Source: Saccharum officinarum
Taxonomy: Eukaryota > Streptophyta > Magnoliopsida > Poales > Poaceae
DNA length: 64,000 nucleotides
Reading direction: 5' to 3'
Assembly: GCA_020631735.1 (NCBI GenBank)
Contig: CM036191.1
Coordinates: forward strand, 38,981,335-39,045,334
Shown here: positions 1 to 10,989 of the stretch, in pieces
Layout of the letters: every line of letters begins with the position of its first letter
How positions within the stretch are numbered: the stretch's first letter is position 1
Position numbers and translations under genes: made by a program
The notes under the pieces: model-generated
What the model was told of the DNA's origin: nothing
What the model saw: only the letters and a program-made list of their open reading frames with translations
The model's database searches: none

Positions 1-850
1 CGATTTAGCACCTTCTCCACATAGTGGCACTGCACCAGTGTCACCCCACCATTGCCTTCTCTCAGTAGATTTATGTTAAGAATAATATCAGCCTCACCCA
101 AGTCTTTCATTTCAAAGTTACTCGACAAAATTTTTTTCACTTCCTCAATCACTTTAACATTATTTCCAAAGATAAATATATCATCCACATATAAGCACAG
201 TATCACACCTTCTCCTCCACCATACCGGTAATAAACACATTTGTCGACCTCATTCATAACAAAGCCAGCTGTTGTCAAAGTTCTGTCAAACTTCACATGC
301 CATTGCTTAAGTGATTGTTTTAGGCCATATAAAGATTTCAATAACTTACACACTTTTCCCTCTTGACCATTTGCTACAAAACCACATGGCTGATCCATAT
401 AGATCTCCTCCTCAAGCTCTCTATTCAAGAAAGTTGTCTTTACATCCATTTGATGAACGGGAAGACCATGTGAGGCAGCCAAGGATAGTAACACTCGTAT
501 AGTCATTAGACAGACCACTGGTGAATAAGTATCAAAATAATATTCACCTTCTTTCTATGTATAGCCCTTTGCCACAAGCCTCGCCTTGTACTTCTCAATA
601 GTACCATCAAGTCTAAGTTTTTTCCTGAACAATTTACATCCCACAGGTTTGCACCCATAAGGACGATCAACAACTTTCCAAGTTCCATTAGACATAATAG
701 AGTCCATCTCACTTTGAATTGCTTCCTTCCTTAAGTCAGCATCAAGAGATGAATATGCCTCTTCTATAGTTTTGGAGTGTCATTCACAAGGTATATAACA
801 TAGTCTTCACCAAAGGATTTTGCAACCCTCTGTCTCTTACTATTTTGAGT
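1..850 (-). pseudogene. copia reverse transcriptase remnant
   Basis: The minus-strand translation contains the catalytic YVDD box at about 182-200, followed by the FGNN-like turn typical of copia RT. Upstream, near 300-420, is the segment typical of copia RT that encodes a predicted MDVKTTFLN / GLKQS-type region, now in short broken frames. The domain is cut by the window edge, so RNase H cannot be seen. RT would copy the element RNA into cDNA in virus-like particles. Stops and frameshifts make this copy non-functional. Confidence 0.75.
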
Positions 851-1024
851 GACTATATTATTATCCTCCTCGAGATCTTGTTCATGGGTTTTAACATTAG
901 CGTGTATTACCGGTTCACTTATCTCATGAAATGGAATAGATTCATGACTAGAAGTGCTAGGTGTATTTTTTATAGGAAATTCATTCTCAAAAAATATAGC
1001 GTCTCTAGATTCGATAATTGTACC

Positions 1025-2031
1025 TTAAGCCATATCAGGTACTCTCAAATTTATTATTAAAAATCTATGACTCACGCTATGAATAGCATACCTAAGAAAG
1101 ACACAATCAACGGTTTTTGTTCTAAGCTTTCGCTTCTTGTTAATTGGCACATTCACCTTTGCCATACAACCCATGTTTGCAGATAAGAGAGATTTAACCT
1201 CTTCTTCTCCCATTCCTCGAATGGTGTAATTTCTTCCTTTTTAGTAGGCACTCTATTCAAGGCATGACAAGCTGTCAATATCGCCTCACCCCACCATTCC
1301 TTAGATAGTCCCACTGTCTCTAATATGGCGTTAACCAACTCAGTTAGAGTGCGGTTCTTTTTCACAGCAATCCCATTAGATTATCGCGAGTATGGCGGTG
1401 TGCTCTCATGAATACTTCCATGCTCCACACAAAACTCAGAAAATTCATTAGAGAAATACTCTCCCCCGCAATCAGACCGCAACCGTTTAATTTTCTTCTC
1501 AAGTTGATTTTTTACTTTAGCTTTATAGATTTTAAAATAATTCAACGCTTCATCTTTTGATTTTAACAGATACACATAGAAAAATCTAGTGTAGTCATCT
1601 ATAAATGTCATGAAATATCTCTTGCCACCTTTGGTCAACTCACCATTCATTTCACATAGATCGAAATGAATTAGGTCTAATGGTGCCAACTCCCTCACCG
1701 CAGCAGCCTTGTGAGGCTTGCGAGGTTGTTTCGATTCAACACATACATGGCACTTAGAACTTTTGACTAAATCAAATTTTAGGATTAAATTTAAACCAGC
1801 TAAACGAGTCATGCAACCAAAATTAATATGACATAAGCCCGAATGCCAAACATCTGTCTCATTACCCTGGCTCACATGGTTCACAGAATTAAGACATGCA
1901 TCAGTTAAAGACAAGTGGAACAAGCATCTGCTCTCATAGCCTTTTTCCCACAATTGTTCCATACTTAGAAAGCACACATTTATTCGACTCAAACACAAGT
2001 TTAAAACCATCACGACAAAACAAAGAACCAC
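1025..2031 (-). pseudogene. copia GAG-pre-integrase and integrase remnant
   Basis: The longest open piece (1381-2031) holds the GAG-pre-integrase zinc segment, with H..H (WHSGLCH..N) and C..C (CHVC) pairs. The integrase core follows: first aspartate in the LIHFDLCEMNGE stretch, then FIDDYTR, then a second acidic site in the RLRSDCGGEYFS stretch. The reading frame breaks after the TPPYSR stretch and continues in other frames to about 1025 (WWGEA, LNRVPT and ITPFEEW are visible). The integrase would insert the cDNA into host chromatin. The break between core and C-terminus makes it a pseudogene. Confidence 0.85.
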
Positions 2032-2103
2032 TAATTAGATTTTTTCTTATTGAGGGGACATGTTGCACGTTCTTTAGTTGCATGGTCTTTCCCGAAGTAA
2101 GCT

Positions 2104-3130
2104 TCAGATCGACAGTACCAACACCACGAACAGCCACACACGTTCCGTTCCCATCAACAAGGAGGAAGTCCGCCCGACCTGATAAGATGAAAACGAAGAG
2201 ATATCAACACATACATGAATATTAGCTCCTGTGTCAACCCACCAATCCGGTGAATGACAAACTGAAAGAACTATAGGTAAAAATTTACCATACCCCGATG
2301 TTCCTCCTTCAGCCTCAACCATGTTTGCTGCCTTCTTCTTGGGCTTCGACTTGGCATCCGGGCAATCCTTTGCATAATGCCCAGGATTACCACAAGTAAA
2401 ACAATTTCCCTTCTTCTTCTTCTTCTTAAATGGTGTAGTGGCCCTTTGTTTGAGTTTTTGTTGGAATTTCTTCTTGTGGGCGTTTTGAGGATTTTTCTAC
2501 ACCACATGGGCACTAGAATTTCCCTCAACAACCTTCTTGCCATGGCCATCTTTTGCTCTCGGCTTCTCTTCAACATCCAAAGAGCCAATGAGATCAGCAA
2601 TGACAAACTCCTGTCTCTTATGTTTTAGAGAAGTAGTAAAATTTGTCTAAGCCTGTGGCAGCTTTGCAATAATGCAACTTGCCACAAACTTCTCTGGCAG
2701 CACAGTACCAAAATTCTTGAGTTCTTTTGCTAGTGTTTATATCTCATGAGCTTGTTCAATTATAGAATAGTCATCAACCATCCTGTAGTTACGAAACTGC
2801 TCCATGACATACAACTCGCTACCAGCATCATACACCCCATATTTGGCCTCATGTGCATCCCACATTTCTTTCCCAGTTTGTAATGTCACATATGCATCTA
2901 CTATGGAATCTCCCAGCACGCTAATTATTGACCCCTTTAACGTAGTATCAGCCTCCTGGAACACATGCTCCTCTTCAGGAGTATGCGGTCCAACTGATCT
3001 AGGTTCGGCAACAAAAGAACAGTGCATAGCACTCAACCACAATATGCATCTTTGACGCTACTTCTTGTAATTTGTGCCCTCAAAAACATTTGGTTTGAGC
3101 ATACTCGCAAAGCCAACTACCAAAAAATGG
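2104..3130 (-). pseudogene. copia gag, zinc knuckle and protease remnant
   Basis: On the minus strand the gag N-terminal region (FEGTNYKK, then WLSAMHC) begins near 3130 and contains an in-frame TAG where the family normally has a tryptophan. The UBN2-like gag body (KEMWDAHEAKYG, SELYVMEQF) lies at 2737-3042. A canonical CX2CX4HX4C zinc knuckle is readable at about 2362-2403, in a different frame from the flanking ORFs, which shows frameshifting. The protease motif DTGA is at about 2224-2235. Gag would form the particle and the protease would process the polyprotein. Confidence 0.8.
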
Positions 3131-4679
3131 CTATCATGTTTTTAGATTGTTAGAAAATTAGGCATTTTCAATAGCAATTTAATCTAGAAAAAGGCGATAA
3201 ATATACGATTGGTGACATCATACATGTGCTTGTGTGGACTAATCATGAAAGTCATGTATATCACACTAACTAGTAAGGTATATAAACAAGACCTTACTGG
3301 AGAACAAAGAATAGAGCTATACCCAGCGGCAGAGCTGGTTGCACTAGTTGACATGGCGCCTGTCAGTGTAGTCGTCCCGCTCGATGCAATGCAGGTAGGA
3401 AGCGGTGCCGATGTCCAACGCCGCCGTGAAGAAGACAACGTTGATGCGAGTAGTCGTGCCGCGAACGACACTCCCCAAAAACGTGATTGCCGCCTTTCAC
3501 CAAAGCAGATGAACTCGTAGAGGGCGCTTCGGAGGCCTACTCTCCCAGAACTCGTGCACACAAGAACCAGGACACGAAAGCTTTGGGACAGCGAATTTGT
3601 GGTTATGGTTGCGGAGAGCAAGGAGAATGACCCATGTCCGCCGAAGACCCTTTGAACCATGCACCAGGTAAGCGAGCGGGCGTAGAGGCAGATCAAGGGA
3701 CGGAAGGCCAGAAGTTTCTCCCGTCAATGGCAGCGATTAATGAGCGGACGGTAATGGATGGAAACTCCTGCCGTCATCAAATCACAATTCATACAAAACG
3801 GAAGTAACTCCCGTAATCATGCAACTTGATTGGCAAAACACGCGTCTGTCTATCCGCTACGCCCACGCCACAGCCCGGCCGGTGGCGGCCGTGCGCGCGT
3901 GTGGCACACCAGCGTCCTTTTCTCAACTTCTCAATATAGGCAGACAATGTCCAACTATATAAGTTGAGTCAACATCTACTAAAAATCTCGTATGGTATTA
4001 AACCATAACTCGCATGTCATTTATTACAAACCATGTAGTTTTTAGAATTATTAAATATTATATGGGCCAAGCCCATAATATATCAAACAGTCTATACATA
4101 TGAGTAGTTACCTTATAGAAATATGAGTAGTCTGCAGATCTAGATATTTGTAGTCTACACATATGCAATTAGATTTTTTTTCCCACTCAAGGTTCAGAGC
4201 TGCAACTACATGAACTTTTAAACTACAGCGTTGTTCCAAATTTCAAACAACTCATAAGAAGAGACATAATAGATAGACCGAAAGATAAGCCAGACAGAAA
4301 CATGCAAATTGCAGATGTCCAAAAAAAAACTGTTCTCCCATCAGAGTGATTGCTTGGCACATCGCCTGATCAAGCGGGGGCATCGTTATTTCCGTCGTGA
4401 TCACCATCTTGCAGACGTTAAGCAGCAATTAGATATCAGTTAATAATTCCCAGCCATACACAGTTCATACATTAGAAACACTAGCAGTACATATGACAAT
4501 TCCCAACAGTTAAATAAACAATTCCCAACAGCACGTATAATCAATTTCCATCTACAAACACAACGATGACACTTGCAGTACAAGCTGACATCAATTTCCA
4601 TCTAGGTCATGGGAGATTTGGGTGCGTACCATGAATTGGAGCTAGCTCACCCTGGAGGAAGGAGATCTCGATGGGTCTC
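3131..4679. other. intergenic sequence, no gene supported
   Basis: The first 600 bases hold overlapping short ORFs on both strands without a recognisable domain. From about 3900 the sequence is AT-rich and partly simple. Short local duplications are visible near 4490-4530 (AATTCCCAACAG) and at 4553-4605 (CATCAATTTCCATCTA twice). The last 80 bases before the TRIM element, read on the minus strand, contain a good splice donor context (CTCCAGGGTGAGCT), suggesting that a transcribed exon was split by the TRIM insertion. Confidence 0.4.
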
Positions 4680-4876
4680 TGTTAGAGGGCGCAGCAGAAT
4701 CTGGCCCGGCCCGCTATACCCACGAGCCGGCACCCCTCGGGCCCAGGCCTACCGGAGCCCACAACATACCTAGGCCTTAGGCCTAACTCAACCCAAAAGA
4801 GATAGGTGCGGGCTCCCCCCGCCTTATATGTTGTGCTCCCCCACCATCAACTACCGATGTGGGACTAAACCTAACA
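4680..4876 (-). repeat. TRIM 3' LTR
   Basis: This is the complete copy of the TRIM long terminal repeat, 197 bp with TGTTAG and CTAACA ends. It is highly similar to 5078-5271 along its whole length. Confidence 0.8.
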
Positions 4877-5057
4877 ATCTCCCCCGTCACATATCGGACC
4901 TAACTCTTCTCATCACACAACCCCGTGCGATCTCCGGAAGATGTTATCCAGGCCCTGAGTCCAATGCTCCACATCACACACAATTCTGTGTGACCCCCGA
5001 GGCGTTAACGGGCTCCCACATCACTGTGTGACCCCTGATATTTTCCAGGTTTTCCGA

Positions 5058-5077
5058 CCATGGGCTTCGATACCACT
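5058..5077 (-). other. TRIM primer-binding site (tRNA-iMet type)
   Basis: Immediately inside the 5' LTR, the minus strand reads AGTGGTATCGAAGCCC, a match to the standard initiator-methionine tRNA primer-binding site of plant LTR retrotransposons. Confidence 0.75.
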
Positions 5078-5271
5078 TGTTAGAGTGCGCAGTGGAATCC
5101 GGCCCGGCCCGCTATACCCACGAGCTGGCACCCCTCGAGCCTAGGTCCACCGGAGCCCACAACATACCCAGGCCTTATGCCTAACTCAACCCAGAAGACT
5201 AGCCTGATAGGTGAGGGCAGCCCCCATCTTATAAGTTGTGCTCCCCCACCATCAATTACCGATGTAGGACT
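5078..5271 (-). repeat. TRIM 5' LTR, outer end lost
   Basis: This second copy matches 4680-4876 but stops at GATGTAGGACT. The last ten or so bases, including the TGTTAGGTTT terminus, are missing, so the outer end has been deleted. Confidence 0.75.
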
Positions 5272-5460
5272 CAATGGCGGAGGAGGCCACTGGCGTCGGG
5301 GTACGGGGAGCCGACCACGGGCCGGCGGGGTGACGGCGCGCGCGGGGTCACCGATGGCGTCGATCGGGGTGGTGCGGAGATGGCGGCCGCGGTGTGCTCG
5401 AGGGCGTGGAGTGAGAGAGATCAGAGGAGGAAGAAGGGAAAAGGGCAACAATTATATGCC
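5272..5460 (-). promoter_or_regulatory. possible TATA box and GC-rich leader beside CACTA subterminal repeats
   Basis: On the minus strand a CATATAATT sequence (5451-5457) lies just downstream of the TTTAGTCCC-type repeats. It is followed by a pyrimidine-rich, then GC-rich segment that looks like a 5' leader running toward the TRIM insertion. Some grass CACTA elements have this order of subterminal repeats, TATA box and leader. No coding product is recognised, and overlapping ORFs on both strands reflect high GC rather than genes. Confidence 0.25.
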
Positions 5461-5466
5461 GGTTAG

Positions 5467-5640
5467 ACCTTTAGTCCCAGTTGGTATTAAGCACCGGGAC
5501 TAAAGGTCGTTTGGTCCTAGGCCGTCGAGCCACCTGGGACTAAAGGTGGCCCGATCACATCATATTTTTGGTGGGCCACGAAAATGCAGCCCACCTTTAG
5601 TCCCAGTGCTAGCCACAGACCAGGACTAAATGGTGGGCTG
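5467..5640. repeat. CACTA subterminal repeats (TTTAGTCCC / GGGACTAAA)
   Basis: Five copies of the motif occur in alternating orientation: CTTTAGTCCCAG, CGGGACTAAAGG, TGGGACTAAAGG, CTTTAGTCCCAG and AGGACTAAATGG. Inverted pairs such as those at 5468-5508 can form hairpins. Clusters of this motif are characteristic of subterminal regions of grass CACTA elements, where they are thought to bind the TNPA-type protein. Confidence 0.75.
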
Positions 5641-6720
5641 CAGTTTCACTTCCCGCGTGTTTGCTCTACTTTTTTTTTGTTGAATCTTTTTTTGTTTTCC
5701 TTTTATAAAAATGTTGAGTCTTGTTAAATTCATAGTAAATTGAATATTTGTGATAATGTTTTTTGAAAAAATATGGCTTTTCTTTTTGCTTTATCGTACA
5801 CATGGAAAATATGTAACCTAAATTATTTTGTTTTTTCTTTGTAAATATTGAACGTAATGTAACTAATAATCAATATTTCATTAATGCAAAAATATAGTGT
5901 TCAATTAATTTCACTAAAACTATTGGTTTTTGACAGAAAATTTGTTTTCATATCATTTTAACGTAAATCTTTTGGTGATCCATCGGTCATTTGTCCAAAT
6001 ACGCGACAAAGAAATCCGCCATCAAATAGAAATTTAATTTGAACTTACAAAATATGAAAACAACAAATATTATGTAGATAATTGTACATCTTGATGAGCT
6101 CTAGCACCTTTGTATTCAAAAGTTTTTCATCTGAGGTCATTTAGTGTCGCATTTGACAAAGTTTGACCAAATCAAATTTTGAATTTCAAAAAATGACACC
6201 TTCACACTAGTTTTTGAAACTCTAAATGGTTTCAAATAGAAAAGTCATGAATACCAAGTTTGTTAAACTCATCAAGATCTACATTTGTTGTTTTGGTCAA
6301 CTTTTCATTCGAGAAAGTTTGAATGATTCAAATTTTGGATTTTTAAATTTTGACAGCTCCAAACCAGTTTTCGAAACCCTAGATGGTCTCAACTAGAAAA
6401 GTCATGAATATCAAGTTTGATCAACTCATCAAGATCTACATTTGTTATATAGGTCATTTTTGCATTTGAGGACTAGACATGCTTCACAGAGGTACGATAA
6501 AAACAAGAACATGATAGAAACATCTGAAGTTACAATTATATTACATAAAATATCTAATACATCACTAGTTATATCAAGCGGGCATAGTGGTAAACTTCTT
6601 CTTGACGTATGCCCCTTGGTTATGATCATGCCGTAACCATGGAGTGTCCTCAGCATTAAGCAGGATGCTTTGGTCTTTAGTCACACTGAAGGGTGGGATT
6701 CATTCATCCTTTTCATAATC
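5641..6720. repeat. AT-rich CACTA non-coding region with direct repeats
   Basis: No gene is seen. A unit containing AAGTCATGAATACCAAGTTT followed by CATCAAGATCTACATTTG occurs at about 6243-6320 and again at 6400-6475, a spacing of about 157 bp. A more diverged relative lies near 6085-6160 (CTTGATGAGCTCTAGCACC). The remainder is AT-rich without recognisable features. Confidence 0.6.
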
Positions 6721-9700
6721 TTATGACATGTCTGACTTATCCTCAATTCCCACGATGTTTCTTTTTCCTGTAAGAACTATGTGGCGCTTTGGCTCATTGG
6801 TTGATTTGTCATCGTTTTTCCCTCTCTTTGGTTTTATAGACATGTCTTTCACATAGAACACCTGATTCACCTCAGCAGCAAGGACTAATGGATCGTCTTT
6901 GTACCCAGTATTGTTGAGGTCCACTGTTGTCATTCCATACTCCTTGTCGACTTTTACCCCGCCTCCAGTCCCCTTCACGCACTGGCACCGGAACAAAGGG
7001 ACTTTAAAATTAGGGTCTATGGCATAGTCTAGTTCCCATATCTCCTCTATGCGACCATAATATGTATGCTTATTCCCATTAGGGTCTGTGGCATCTAAGC
7101 TAACACCACAGTTTTGGTTGGTGCTCCTTTTATCTTGGGCTACGGTGTAAAATGTATTTCCATTTATCTCGTACCATTTGTACATGAGGATGTGCCACGA
7201 TGGTTGCCTAGCCAACAAATACAGTTGTTCATCAATATTTTGGTCATGCTAACATTCTTTTTGCAACCAACCGCCGAATGTTTCCATGCGCTGACGCGTA
7301 ATCCAAGCCTCATTCTTCCCTGGATTCTAGGATCGTTGGAACTCCTTGTGTACCTCGATATACGGCTCCACCACGGAGGAAGAAGAAAGAACTATGTGGT
7401 GCGCTTTATTGAAAGAATCGTCCCCCGTGCCGATATATGTTTTCTTCCCTAGTGTTCCCTTTCCACCAAGTCTCCCCTCGTGCCACGATTCGGGAACACC
7501 GATCGGGTCAAGGTCAGGAATGAAGTCAACACAGAACTCAATGACCTCCTCTGTCCTGTATCCCTTGGTGATGCTTCCTTCTGGCCGAGCACGCTGGTGA
7601 ACATATTTCTTCAGGACTCCCATGAACCTCTCAAAAGGGAACATGTTGTGTAGGAACACAAGACCGAGAATATTAATCTCCTTGACCAGGTGAACTAGGA
7701 GGTGTGTCATGATATCAAAGAAGGATGGAGGGAACACCAACTCAAAGCTGACAAGACATTGAACCACATCATTCTGTAGAGTAGCTATATCGAAAGGATT
7801 GATTGCCTTTTGAGAAATTGCATTGAGGAATGTGCATAGCTTCACGGTGGCCAAACGTACTTGTGGAGGTAGAATTCCTCTTAAGGCAACCGGAAGCAGT
7901 TGCATCATAATCACGTGGCAGTCATGTGACTTTAAGTTTATGAATTTCTTCTCTGGCACATTTATTATACCCTTTATATTGGAGGAGAATCTAGATGGGA
8001 CCTTAATGCTTCTTAGGCATTCAATCATGGTTTCCTTCTCCTCATTGCTAAGAGCGTAGCTAGCAGGTCTTAAATAATGGTGTCCATCATCTGTCTTCTC
8101 TGGATGTAGGTTGTCTCATTCTTTCATGCGCTGCAAGTCCTGTCGTGCCTCAAGTGAATCCTTAGGCTTCCCATACACACCCATGAATCCTAGGAGGTTC
8201 ACACAAAGATTCTTTGTCAAGTGCATCATGTCGTTCGAGTTGCGGACCTCTAGGTCTTTCCAATAGGGTAGCTCCCAAAATATTGACTTTTTCTTCCATA
8301 TTGATGCATGGCCCGAAGCGCCTTTCGGAACAGGTTCACTGCCTTGTCCCTTTCCAAAGACGACTTTCACATCCTTGACCATCTCAAATACATCCTCCCC
8401 AGTTCAGTTGTCAGGCTTGGATCGGTGTTCTGCCTGACCTTTAAAATGCTTGCCTTTCTTTCTTACCTGGTGATTCCTAGGAAGAAATCGGCGATAGCCA
8501 AGGTACACGACCTTTCGACATTTTTTTCAAATAGACACCCTCAAGATCACCAAAACAGTGTGTGCATGCATTATATCTCTTGTTTGTCTGTCCTGAAAGA
8601 TTACTTAGAGCAGGCCAATCATTGATTGTTACGAACAACAATGCTCGCAGGTCGAAGTGTTGCTGTTTGTACTCATCCCACACACGCACACCTGGTTTGC
8701 TCCATAGAAGGAGTTCCTCAACTAATGGCCTCAGGTAGACATCGATGTTGTTGCCAGGTTGCCTCGGGACTGGCATGAGCACTGGCATCATAATGAACTT
8801 TCGCTTCATGCATAACCATGGAGGAAGGTTGTAGATACATAGAGTAACAGGCCAAGTGCTATGATTAGTGCTCTGGTCCCCAAAAGGATTCATACCATCC
8901 GTACTTAAAGCGAACCTTAGGTTTCTTGCGTCTTTTGCAAAGTTCAGGAATTCTCTGTCTATTGCTCTCCACTGGGACCCATCAGCAGGGTGTTTCAATA
9001 TGTTGTCTACCTTACGGTCTTCTTTGTGCCATCGCAACAACTTTGCATGGTCCCTGTTTCTGAACAGACGTTTCAGGCGTGGTATTATAGGAGCATACCA
9101 CATAATCTTGGCAGGGATTTTCTTCCTGGGACGTTCTTCGTCCTCAACATTGCCAGGGTCATCTCGCCTGATCTTATACCGCGACGCTTTACATACGGGG
9201 CATCCATCTAAATTCTCGTAGTCCTTGCCATGGTACAGGATGCAGTCATTAGGACATGCATATATCTTATAGATTTCTAATCCCAAAGGGCAGATGACCT
9301 GTTTTGCTTCGTACGTAGTGGCGGGCAATTCATTTGCCCTCGAAAGCATCTTTTTATTTATCTTCAGTAATTGCCCAAATGTCTTGTCAGATATATCATT
9401 CTGTGCCTTGCACTGTAGCAACTCCAGTGTTGTACCCAACTTTTTCTGCCCATCTTTGGCAGGAGTACAGTAATTTTTTGTGATCCTCTAGCATGCGGTC
9501 AAACTTAGTCTTCTCCTTGTCACTTTCGTAATCTCTTTGTGCATCACGAATGACATCACCAAGAGCAGCATCATCTTCAGCGAGTGCGTGTTCTGCACCT
9601 GCCTCTTCTTCAGCTTCCCCCATTGCAGTATCAAGGAAGTCACAGTATTGAGCAAGAATGTCGTCAGGGTCCAATTGTTCTTCTTCTACGTCTTCTTCCA

Positions 9701-9957
9701 TTATAACACCGCTTTTCTCCGTGTTTGGTCCAATAAATATAGTTTGGCATGAAACTCGACCTATACAGGTGTGAGTGAATAATCCTTGAACTAGCATATT
9801 TCCTCGAATTCTTACATTCAGCACATGGACAATGCATGAAATCGTCCCGCTTGTTTGCCTCAGCCACACTAAGAAAATAATGCACACCATCAATGAACTC
9901 TTGGGAGCGGCGATCGGCGTTGTACATCAATGTCGTTTCATCTGCATTACAAGACAT
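6721..9957 (-). pseudogene. CACTA TNP2-family transposase, pseudogene
   Basis: Read from 9957 downward on the minus strand, the domains are: a transposase-associated N-terminal domain (9957 to about 9710, with HCPCAECKN); an acidic linker (VEEEQLDPDDILAQYCDF); the TNP2/Transposase_21 core (about 9440-8120, with CPNDCILY, CPVC, STDGMNPFG, NDWPALSNLSGQ and ACTHC); a DUF4218-like region (8028-7327); and a DUF4216-like C-terminus (7218-6721, with WYEINGNTFYTVAQD). Such proteins cut CACTA ends to mobilise the element. Frameshifts near 9708, 9440 and 8520, and stop codons near 8117 and between 7330 and 7240, disable it. Most of the family length is present, so decay is by small lesions rather than large deletion. 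Confidence 0.88.
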
Positions 9958-10044
9958 ACCATATATATATATATGAAAATCTTGAACTTATTTAGTTAAC
10001 TACACAAGTACAACTCGCATGACACCACTACTCAACCGATTAAT

Positions 10045-10564
10045 TTAAGGAAGCCTCATTAGAATGTAGAGAGTCCCAACTAGCACTAAAAAAAGTAATA
10101 CTAAAATGCACTTCAGCAGCACAACGACTTCACGACCAATCCCAACTAAACCAGACATATCATTCGTGATGTGTCCAACATCAACGGGCTTCGGCTCGCT
10201 CACTGCCTCATCTACCGCCGCTGCCACCTTTGCAAGAGATATTTGCACGTGTTCCTCATACTCTTCCTCCCAGTACCAGCCTTCACATCCAGTGCCATCT
10301 CACTGAAATTAGAACAAAAAAAAGATAGAACTTTAATTACAAAAAATTGGTGCAAACTACCCATAGCCATCAAATATATGCGACAAAATAGCTCACATTG
10401 CGATCCGGACACTTGAAGAAGATACGCCCCTTGTTGGGACACTCCTTCTTCACTCGGTACTCCTGCACAATCTTTCCACACTCACCACATCCAATGAGAG
10501 GGAGGTCAGGCCTATGTCGCTTTGGAGCCCGATGAGAGGCCGAGGACCCAGAAACAGTTGCCAT
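10045..10564 (-). CDS. GRF-type zinc finger protein with C-terminal membrane segment, possibly a pseudogene
   Basis: Exon 1 starts at the ATG at 10564 and encodes a basic Ser/Arg/Lys leader and then a GRF-type zinc finger start (CGECGKIVQEY, then C...GRIFFKCP). A good donor (AAT then GTGAGC) follows at about 10398. After an intron of about 100 bp, the second exon (to 10045) encodes the expected end of the finger (GCEGWYWEEEYEEHV), an Ala-rich helix, and a hydrophobic segment (VVLLKCILVLLFLVLVGTLYI) ending MRLP. Joining at the obvious acceptor (TTTCAG then TGAGAT) puts TGA first in the continuing frame, so this copy may be broken or use another site. GRF fingers bind nucleic acid in other proteins; the role here is unknown. 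It lies 90 bp upstream of the transposase on the same strand, so it may be element-encoded. Confidence 0.55.
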
Positions 10565-10989
10565 CTACTCTCTAAATATATACTCATTTTTGTAAACTAC
10601 TGTAAATTCATCTTTTTCTAGAAAAAATGAAACTTAAAAAAACTAAAATTCTATATATTTATAAACCATGAAATGTGGTAGGCATACTAAGAATGAAATG
10701 TATATATACTAATTTTAATGAACTAATTGACCCGGCCACACAATTTTGTAAATTGAAGTATTACAAATTTATAATTTTCATAAGCAAATTGAAAGAAGTT
10801 AATAAAATACCCTAAATTCTCTATTTCTCTAACTAAACCATGAAATGTGGTAGACATACTAGCAATGAAAGGTGTATACTAGTTTTCATTTACTAATTTT
10901 AGCTTCCTTCATCAAAATATTTAAACTATCAAGAGATTAGATCTTAAATTGGCCTAAAAATCATAAAATAAAAAACCACATATATATAC
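10565..10989. repeat. AT-rich region with a direct repeat
   Basis: There is no gene. A segment with AAACCATGAAATGTGGTAG, ACATACTA and AATGAAA occurs near 10663-10702 and again near 10841-10880, a spacing of about 178 bp. The rest is AT-rich flank of the GRF gene. Confidence 0.5.

Larger units (their letters stand above)
1..3130 (-). mobile_element. Ty1/copia LTR retrotransposon, decayed, truncated at window start
   Basis: Read on the minus strand, gag, a CCHC zinc knuckle, aspartic protease, integrase and reverse transcriptase follow in that order, which is the Ty1/copia order (integrase before RT). The RNase H end and 3' LTR lie outside the window, and no 5' LTR or primer-binding site is recognisable to the right of gag. 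Frameshifts and stop codons break the polyprotein in many places, so this is an inactive copy. The lineage within copia is not assigned. Confidence 0.9.
4680..5271 (-). mobile_element. TRIM-type (terminal-repeat retrotransposon in miniature) element
   Basis: Two direct repeats of about 195 bp (4680-4876 and 5078-5271) flank a non-coding 201-bp internal segment. On the minus strand the repeats begin TGTTAGG and end CTAACA, the usual TG...CA form. Next to the 5' LTR end is TGGTATCGAAGCCC, complementary to the 3' end of initiator tRNA-Met. Next to the other LTR is a purine tract (GACGGGGGAGAT). There is no coding capacity, so mobilisation would need proteins from another element. The 5' LTR lacks about ten outermost bases, and no clean target duplication is visible. 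Confidence 0.8.
5467..10989 (-). mobile_element. CACTA (En/Spm) transposon, decayed
   Basis: The region carries CACTA-style subterminal repeats (5467-5640), a long AT-rich non-coding part with internal direct repeats, a TNP2-family transposase pseudogene (6721-9957) and a small GRF zinc-finger gene (10045-10564), the last two both on the minus strand. No CACTA terminal inverted repeat is visible at either edge. The right edge abuts the start of an LTR at 10990. A CACTA terminus at 32418 has the right orientation to be the missing 5' end, but its subterminal motif differs. Confidence 0.7.

Noticed and set aside
845..1060. 71-codon plus-strand ORF
   Set aside because: Antisense shadow of the copia pol remnant.
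3184..3727. ORFs of 170 and 103 codons on opposite strands
   Set aside because: They overlap each other, have no recognisable domain, and adjoin a decayed copia element; coding is not supported.
5177..5503. 108- and 123-codon ORFs on both strands
   Set aside because: They span the TRIM LTR and the GC-rich leader and reflect composition; no domain.
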